Shown: positions 59,838-64,000 of the stretch, in pieces | Layout of the letters: each line of letters starts with the position of its first letter | Numbering within the stretch: the first letter of the stretch is position 1 | Assembly: GCF_001721295.1 (NCBI RefSeq) | Contig: NZ_MDDS01000004.1 | Location: 62,001-126,000, forward strand | Origin: Sphingomonas turrisvirgatae | GTDB lineage: Bacteria; Pseudomonadota; Alphaproteobacteria; Sphingomonadales; Sphingomonadaceae | Reading direction: 5' to 3' | DNA length: 64,000 nucleotides | Position numbers and translations under genes: made by a program | Notes under the pieces: model-generated | Told to the model about the DNA's origin: nothing | Databases searched by the model: none | What the model saw: the letters and a program-made list of their open reading frames with translations, nothing else

Positions 59838-60074
59838 CATGTGGTCAAGGATGGCGGCACCGTCACGGCCGGCGCCGAACCGCTAAACGTGGGGTTTCCA
59901 CACCCCAGGCCGCCGCGTAGCGGCCCGGCCTCGTCATAGAATAATGTGTAGTATTTGACCACCACCTCGCGCGAGCCGGGCGTCAGCCAGGCGAGCGCGC
60001 TTGCGGCCGCGCGGACCTTGGGACGCGCGGCCGCTGCCGATCCAGCACAGCGGATCGGCGCGAAAGCGGCGAAG

Positions 60075-60102
60075 CCGCAGGGCCGAACCTTCGGCCCTGC
60101 GG
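60075..60102 (-). terminator. Terminator hairpin after the DUF932 gene
   Basis: A perfect 13-bp stem, CCGCAGGGCCGAA (60075-60087) with TTCGGCCCTGCGG (60090-60102), has a 2-base loop. It starts 9 bp beyond the DUF932 stop. There is no T run, but the stem is very stable. Confidence 0.55.
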
Positions 60103-60110
60103 TGAAATGG

Positions 60111-60953
60111 TCAGGCTGCTTTGAGGCGCTGCATCCCTTCCGCCAGCGTCCAAAGCGCCCGGTTGAGCGTCACGTTTTGGTCAATGCCGTTGATGGCACG
60201 GGTCTGGCTGCGGCGGATGCGGCCCTCGGCGCTACGCTTACGCCCCTGCAACCCGCCGCGCACGACATTCTCCTGAATGACGTTGAAAGTGGTCCAGAGG
60301 CTGCGGTCCACATCCTCGCGGCGGCGCGGCTCGATGATCTGCTCGGGGCGAACCGGGCTTTCATCGTCGCCATAGCGGGCGACAAGGCTGACCTCGCCAA
60401 GCAAGCGCTGCTCGTCCGGCGAAAGCTGGATCGCCTTCATCGACTCGCTGGCGTCGATCAGCCGGGGGAAGTCCTCGGCGACGGTGAACACGCCTTCGAT
60501 AATGTCATGCTCGATATTGCCCTTGTGCGGCACGCGGACTTCCTCGAACCGCTCGCCTGCGATCATGCTGTTCGTGCAGACAAACCGCAGCATCCCGGCG
60601 AACATCTGATAGGCGCTCGTCCCGTCGTGGCTGTTGACGATGATGACTTCGGCCGCCTCCGGTTTGCCGATGCCGTCGTCACGGCGAAGGCGCAGCATAT
60701 GCTTGGCGTGCCCGTGGCGGCTGCCGTCACGAGGCACCGACTGGACCGCGAAGAACGGCGACCAGCCTTCCCGGCGCAGCCCCTCCACGATGTCGATCGT
60801 CGGGACATAGACATAGCGATCCGAACGGCTGTCGTGCGCCTCGCGGGCGAAGATGGACGGGACGTGGCGATACAGCGCCTCGTTGTCGAGCGGCTCCCGG
60901 CCGCTGATCTGATGGGCGTTGCGGCCGAACCGGGTGGCAAGTTGGTAGTGCAT
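60111..60953 (-). CDS. DUF932 domain-containing protein
   Basis: 280 residues from ATG 60953 with GGAGG upstream; the long frame before it is not coding. The DUF932 pattern: YRHVPSIFAREAHDSRSDRYVYVPT, FFAVQSVPRDGSRHGHAKHMLRLRR, VNSHDGTSAYQMFAGMLRFVCTNSMI, and a helical C terminus. DUF932 proteins are phage- and plasmid-associated and related to the YfjQ/YubP group; their biochemical role is unknown. It is a common cargo of alphaproteobacterial ICEs beside the fseA/qseM-type genes. Confidence 0.9.
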   Translation of the reverse strand: MHYQLATRFGRNAHQISGREPLDNEALYRHVPSIFAREAHDSRSDRYVYVPTIDIVEGLRREGWSPFFAVQSVPRDGSRHGHAKHMLRLRRDDGIGKPEAAEVIIVNSHDGTSAYQMFAGMLRFVCTNSMIAGERFEEVRVPHKGNIEHDIIEGVFTVAEDFPRLIDASESMKAIQLSPDEQRLLGEVSLVARYGDDESPVRPEQIIEPRRREDVDRSLWTTFNVIQENVVRGGLQGRKRSAEGRIRRSQTRAINGIDQNVTLNRALWTLAEGMQRLKAA

Positions 60954-60972
60954 TTTGGCCTCCTTTGGGCTT

Positions 60973-61007
60973 GGGTTTCCGCGCAGCGGAGCGCCGCGCT
61001 GAAACCC
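60973..61007 (-). promoter_or_regulatory. Hairpin in the DUF932 5' untranslated region
   Basis: GGGTTTC (60973-60979) pairs with GAAACCC (61001-61007), and the interior is GC-rich and self-complementary. It lies 20 bp upstream of the DUF932 ATG on the transcribed strand. It may be a leader structure or an upstream terminator. The rest of 60954-61228 shows no gene. Confidence 0.35.
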
Positions 61008-61228
61008 TGCCCGTCGGCGAGACCGGGGGTGCAAACGGAAAGCGGCTTCGCGGGGAACCGGCTGCACGGAACGCGCTCGCGCGTGAAGGAAGCTGGGCGG
61101 AAGCCGCTTGAAGTGCGCCAGGGGCAGAGCCCCAAGCACCGCGCCGCCCTTAGCCGCATAGAAGATAACGCGCGATGGGCCGCTTTACGCGATCCATCAC
61201 ATCATTGGTGGAAACCGCTTTGCGGGTT

Positions 61229-61714
61229 CTATCTACTGGATCGAACAAACAGCGTGAGTTCGGCGCTGGGATCTTCGGCCGACACATAAGGGGTGCCGAG
61301 CGCCGTGAAACCGAGTTTGGGCAACATCCGTCTCATGGCTTCGGATTTCGTCGTCGCGTATAGTCCCTTTCCAGCCGCCGCATGGATCGCCGCCGCGACG
61401 AGCGCATGACCGCGCCCTTGCCGTTCGTAGGCATGATGGACATGGACCCACCCCAATTCGAACGGGTAGGCAGGGGCTTGACCCTCGACCTTAGCTTTAC
61501 GGAAGACCTTTGGCGGATAGGTAACATTCGGCGTCTTGACTGCTGCGGTTCCGACCAATGACGCTCCCTCGCGCATTATGACAATGGCGACAGCCCGATC
61601 GACCAGATCGGGCAACGTGGCAGCATTCACTTCTCCCGCCTGTATGACGAACGCGATGAACTCATCCCTTGCGGCGACAGTCATATCCGCTGGTTTTACC
61701 GAGATCGCGTGCAT
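61229..61714 (-). CDS. GNAT-family N-acetyltransferase
   Basis: 161 residues from ATG 61714 with GGGAAGG six bases upstream. GNAT layout: AIVIMREGASLVGTAAVK, the acetyl-CoA loop HVHHAYERQGRGHALVAAAI (a Q/RxxGxG/A variant), then GLYATTKSEAMRRMLPKLGFTALG. The substrate is unknown. It could be a stand-alone cargo enzyme or, less likely, a toxin-type acetyltransferase; no antitoxin-like partner is adjacent. DUF736 copy 2 is 122 bp upstream on the same strand. Confidence 0.85.
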   Translation of the reverse strand: MHAISVKPADMTVAARDEFIAFVIQAGEVNAATLPDLVDRAVAIVIMREGASLVGTAAVKTPNVTYPPKVFRKAKVEGQAPAYPFELGWVHVHHAYERQGRGHALVAAAIHAAAGKGLYATTKSEAMRRMLPKLGFTALGTPYVSAEDPSAELTLFVRSSR

Positions 61715-61836
61715 CAAGACCTTCCCCTGTTCCGCCCGAGATGGAAGGCCGGTCGTCCAATAGCAAGCATAGGTCGAAAGCCGGCAAGACCGGCAGCGCC
61801 GTGATGCCCCGGCCAGTGGGCCGGGGCATTAGATGG

Positions 61837-62136
61837 TCAGCGCGACCAGATGAGCGCGTATTCGCCCGCGGTGTCCGTTTCGGACAACGTGGCGTAGATC
61901 GGAGCCGGGAAGCTCGGATCGTCCAGCTTGACCGAGATATAGTCGCGGCCTTCGCGGCTGGTCTTCTTCCAGGCGGCGCCGATGTCCATGTTGCCGGACT
62001 GGATGCGGAAGTCGGGGGACTTCTCGCCTTCCTTCTCGACCGGGCGAAGGGTCGCCTTGGTGTTGAGGGTGAGCGTCTTGATAACCCCGGTGAACTCGCC
62101 CTTGCTGTGGGCGGTGAAGGTGCCGATCGTAGCCAT
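61837..62136 (-). CDS. DUF736 family protein, copy 2
   Basis: 99 residues from ATG 62136 (AGGAG upstream). [78 protein letters not shown] is the standard, best-conserved DUF736 form. It is clearly homologous to the copy at 56589 but differs at most surface positions. Function unknown; abundant in alphaproteobacterial mobile elements. Confidence 0.92.
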   Translation of the reverse strand: MATIGTFTAHSKGEFTGVIKTLTLNTKATLRPVEKEGEKSPDFRIQSGNMDIGAAWKKTSREGRDYISVKLDDPSFPAPIYATLSETDTAGEYALIWSR

Positions 62137-62519
62137 GTCGTATCTCCTGTCTGCTCGGGCCACGCTCATCGCGGCCTCGATGGCTCGGCGTCGGCCGGGG
62201 CACGATCGACCCCGCACCGCTTGCGGCCGGAACGCAGAGGAGGTTGGACGGCGGGCGGCTTTTTTGTTTCGCGATGCAAAGCCGAAGGCGGCGGAAAAAA
62301 GCCGAACGACGCCCTTGCGGGATGGCGATCGGCTTCGGTCAGACAAGCCATTGGGGAGGCCGCCGGGTGTTCGGCCCGGAAGGTAGGGAGTTTCTTATGA
62401 CCGGCGATTATGCCGGCAACTCTGCCAACAGCCTTGCGCGATGTTCATCCTACGTTCCAAGGTGGTTTCCGATTCGACCAAAGGAGACCGCGGAGGTTCG
62501 CAAGGGGGAGAAGGAAAAG
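62137..62519. other. Gene-free 383-bp region between divergent DUF736 and TIGR02391 genes
   Basis: No convincing gene. The TIGR02391 frame stays open leftwards to 62244, but the extra residues are Arg-rich and look non-coding. The stretch must hold the promoters of both divergent genes. I see no strong palindrome. Confidence 0.4.
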
Positions 62520-63320
62520 GTGGCGCAACTGTTTTCGCAGGATCAGCTCGAAGCCATTGCCGGCGCACTCGGCGACACGGATACGGGGCTCAAGGGGACC
62601 GAGATCGCGATGCTGTTTGCGACCTGTCAGATGACCGATCCAGGCGAGATGACCAAGCGGCACCGGATTTACAACGCCTTCGCCGCCAGCCAGAACGCCC
62701 GACAGGACCGCACGCGCATCCTCGGCTTCATCCGCCATGCGATGAGGCCGGCCCGCTACAGCCGCGAGCCGCATCGCTACGAGCCGATGCGCGCCAGTCT
62801 CAACCAGGCGCTCGCCTTCGCGGGCCTCGTGGTCAGCGAAGCCGGAAAGATCGAAACCGTCGAACAGGCGACGACGCTGCCGGAAGCACAGCGTCGCGCA
62901 AAAGAACTGCGCACCGATCTGGAGACGCGCGGCGTTCATCCCGATGTGCTGCGCTTCTGCCGCGCGGAACTGCTAGCCGACGACTATTTCCATGCGGTCC
63001 AGGAAGCGGTGAAAAGCGTCGCCGACAAGATGCGCGTCATGACGGGTTTGACCGACGATGGGGGAACGCTGGTGGACCGCGTGCTGGGCGGCGATCTGCC
63101 GATGCTGGCGATCAATCCGCGCGGCACGGCGAGCGAGCGTAGCGAGCAAAGCGGCTTCGCAAATCTGACCAAAGGCGTCTTCGGGATGTTCCGCAATCCG
63201 ACCGCCCATGAAGCGCGCATCCACTGGCCAATGACCAAGACCGACGCCGAGGATCTTCTGACGCTCGTATCGCTCATCCATCGCCGGCTCGACGCCAGCC
63301 ACATGCCCCCGCGCGCTTGA
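62520..63320 (+). CDS. TIGR02391 (Ymh) family protein
   Basis: 266 residues from GTG 62520 (GGGGAGAAGGA upstream). An N-terminal helical domain (FSQDQLEAIAGALGDTDTGLKGTEIAMLF, KRHRIYNAFAASQNARQDRTRILGFI) precedes the TIGR02391 core: ELLADDYFHAVQEAVKSVADKMRVMTGL, DGGTLVDRVLGG, GFANLTKGVFGMFRNPTAHEARIHWPMTKTDAEDLLTLVSLIHRRLD. The RNPTAHE segment is the family signature and resembles HEPN-type RNase motifs (RxxxxH), so an RNA-targeting or abortive-infection function is possible. It is convergent with the retron gene. Confidence 0.85.
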   Translation: MAQLFSQDQLEAIAGALGDTDTGLKGTEIAMLFATCQMTDPGEMTKRHRIYNAFAASQNARQDRTRILGFIRHAMRPARYSREPHRYEPMRASLNQALAFAGLVVSEAGKIETVEQATTLPEAQRRAKELRTDLETRGVHPDVLRFCRAELLADDYFHAVQEAVKSVADKMRVMTGLTDDGGTLVDRVLGGDLPMLAINPRGTASERSEQSGFANLTKGVFGMFRNPTAHEARIHWPMTKTDAEDLLTLVSLIHRRLDASHMPPRA

Positions 63321-63325
63321 TCGCA

Positions 63326-64000
63326 TCACGGTGGTGGCGGATTGGCGGCGTAATCGTCGAGGGCTGCGACGATACGGTCGAGCAGGCTCGTGAATTTCGA
63401 GAAGTCGATCGTGTCCTTTTGCGGCTGCACGACCTTCTCGGCGAACCTAGCTTTCCCGTATTTTCCGGGTTCACCATGCTTCTTGTTAGGGTCGAACACT
63501 TTGCCGTCGATGACGGTCTTCAAAAGTGCAGGATCGAACGAGTCCTCAATGCAGCTTGTCCCTTTCGCGCCGATCTCCGGCGTTTTGATCAGATAGAGAT
63601 TGGCGGCGAGCCGGTGGAACGGGTCCGTAGAAGTTCGCGAAATATTGGGAGCGCCGAAATTCTTGGCGACGCTGAATATGTCTTTGGCGCCATCGTCATT
63701 ATCGATCAACACGATGATGGGGTTGGGCAAAGGCCGGTGCCGGTAGTGCTTGAGCGCGTCAGGATATTTCCGAATGAAGTGCAGGAGATCGCCCGCACCA
63801 TTGCCGATCTGTAGGACGTCATGGACCGTGCTCGAAAAATTCATGAACTTGAGCGCGGGTTTGAACTTCCCCTTATCCATTGCGCCAAGCTGCGGATGGT
63901 ACGCCGCGAGCTTCTCCATCGCAGCGCGCAGATAGACGGAGTCGGTCTTGCCTTCGGGGATGATGAGCGGTTTGGGTGCAACGACGAAATGTCGGTAGAA
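63326..64000 (-). CDS. Partial CDS: C-terminal TOPRIM part of a retron Ec67-type reverse transcriptase/endonuclease
   Basis: 225 codons including the stop lie inside the window; the protein starts beyond the right edge. At 63920-64000 the frame reads FVVAPKPLIIPEGKTDSVYLRAA, the first TOPRIM motif with its Glu, and further on NPIIVLIDNDDGAKDIF supplies the DxD-type motif. The end, GKARFAEKVVQP and DFSKFTSLLDRIVAAL, matches the C-terminal region of retron Ec67-family RT/endonucleases. The reverse transcriptase domain and the msr-msd RNA would lie to the right. Retrons of this type defend against phage. Convergent with the TIGR02391 gene. Confidence 0.8.
   Translation of the reverse strand, partial: FYRHFVVAPKPLIIPEGKTDSVYLRAAMEKLAAYHPQLGAMDKGKFKPALKFMNFSSTVHDVLQIGNGAGDLLHFIRKYPDALKHYRHRPLPNPIIVLIDNDDGAKDIFSVAKNFGAPNISRTSTDPFHRLAANLYLIKTPEIGAKGTSCIEDSFDPALLKTVIDGKVFDPNKKHGEPGKYGKARFAEKVVQPQKDTIDFSKFTSLLDRIVAALDDYAANPPPP

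Noticed and set aside
62244..62519. N-terminal extension of the TIGR02391 gene
   Set aside because: Residues are Arg-rich and unlike the family; the GTG at 62520 has a good ribosome site.
1..64000. CRISPR arrays, tRNA or rRNA genes
   Set aside because: No regularly spaced repeats and no cloverleaf or rRNA-like sequence were recognised by eye; a computational scan would be decisive.

Overview
The window reads as GC-rich alphaproteobacterial DNA, most likely from a sphingomonad (Sphingomonas, Sphingobium or Novosphingobium type). The reasons are a large TonB-dependent receptor serving a pectin-sugar locus, non-phosphorylating sugar-acid enzymes, many ATGA-type gene overlaps, and a trb-type conjugation cluster of the kind common in this family. 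No rRNA, tRNA, CRISPR array or integrase was seen. The taxonomic call is inference from gene content.

Region 1 (1 to about 29.7 kb) is a pectin and deoxysugar utilisation island. It holds a GH78 alpha-L-rhamnosidase, a GH140 (apiosidase-type) hydrolase, two GH28 polygalacturonase-family enzymes, a beta-helix protein, a TonB receptor and an MFS transporter for uptake. It also has most of an oxidative L-rhamnose/L-fucose-type pathway: mutarotase, aldo/keto reductase (aldose dehydrogenase), COG3618 lactonase, enolase-superfamily sugar-acid dehydratase, SDR 2-keto-3-deoxy-sugar-acid dehydrogenase, and FMN L-lactate dehydrogenase for the L-lactate product. A second operon couples an SDR, a class III CoA-transferase, a solute-binding-fold protein without signal peptide, an enoyl-CoA hydratase and a D-2-hydroxyacid dehydrogenase. 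Two regulators are present (DeoR and GntR/FCD). A shared palindrome centred on ATCATACGTATGAT occurs at five promoters and is the probable GntR operator.

Region 2 (about 30.1 to 40.2 kb) is a heavy-metal, mainly copper, island. It contains a circularly permuted ATP-grasp protein, a DUF305 membrane protein, a Cu P-type ATPase divergent from a CueR-type regulator, a YVTN beta-propeller lipoprotein, a CDF transporter lacking two canonical metal-site aspartates, a Cys-rich four-helix copper-storage protein and a second MerR regulator. It also carries debris: an HMA-domain remnant, a truncated copD and a frameshifted multiheme cytochrome.

Region 3 (about 40.3 to 64 kb) is the core of an integrative/conjugative element. 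On the minus strand lie the relaxase, TraG, a CopG protein, trbBCDEJKLFGI and DUF2274, with a candidate oriT beside the relaxase. Upstream is a second leftward operon (lytic transglycosylase, DUF736, TraF peptidase, DUF2840, excisionase-like HTH, and an FseA-like DUF6499/DUF2285 activator split by a +1 frame change), next to a QseM-like DUF2285 antiactivator gene. The right end has a DUF932 protein, a GNAT enzyme, a second DUF736 protein, a TIGR02391 protein and the C-terminal part of a retron Ec67-type RT/TOPRIM protein that runs off the window, suggesting an anti-phage cargo zone.
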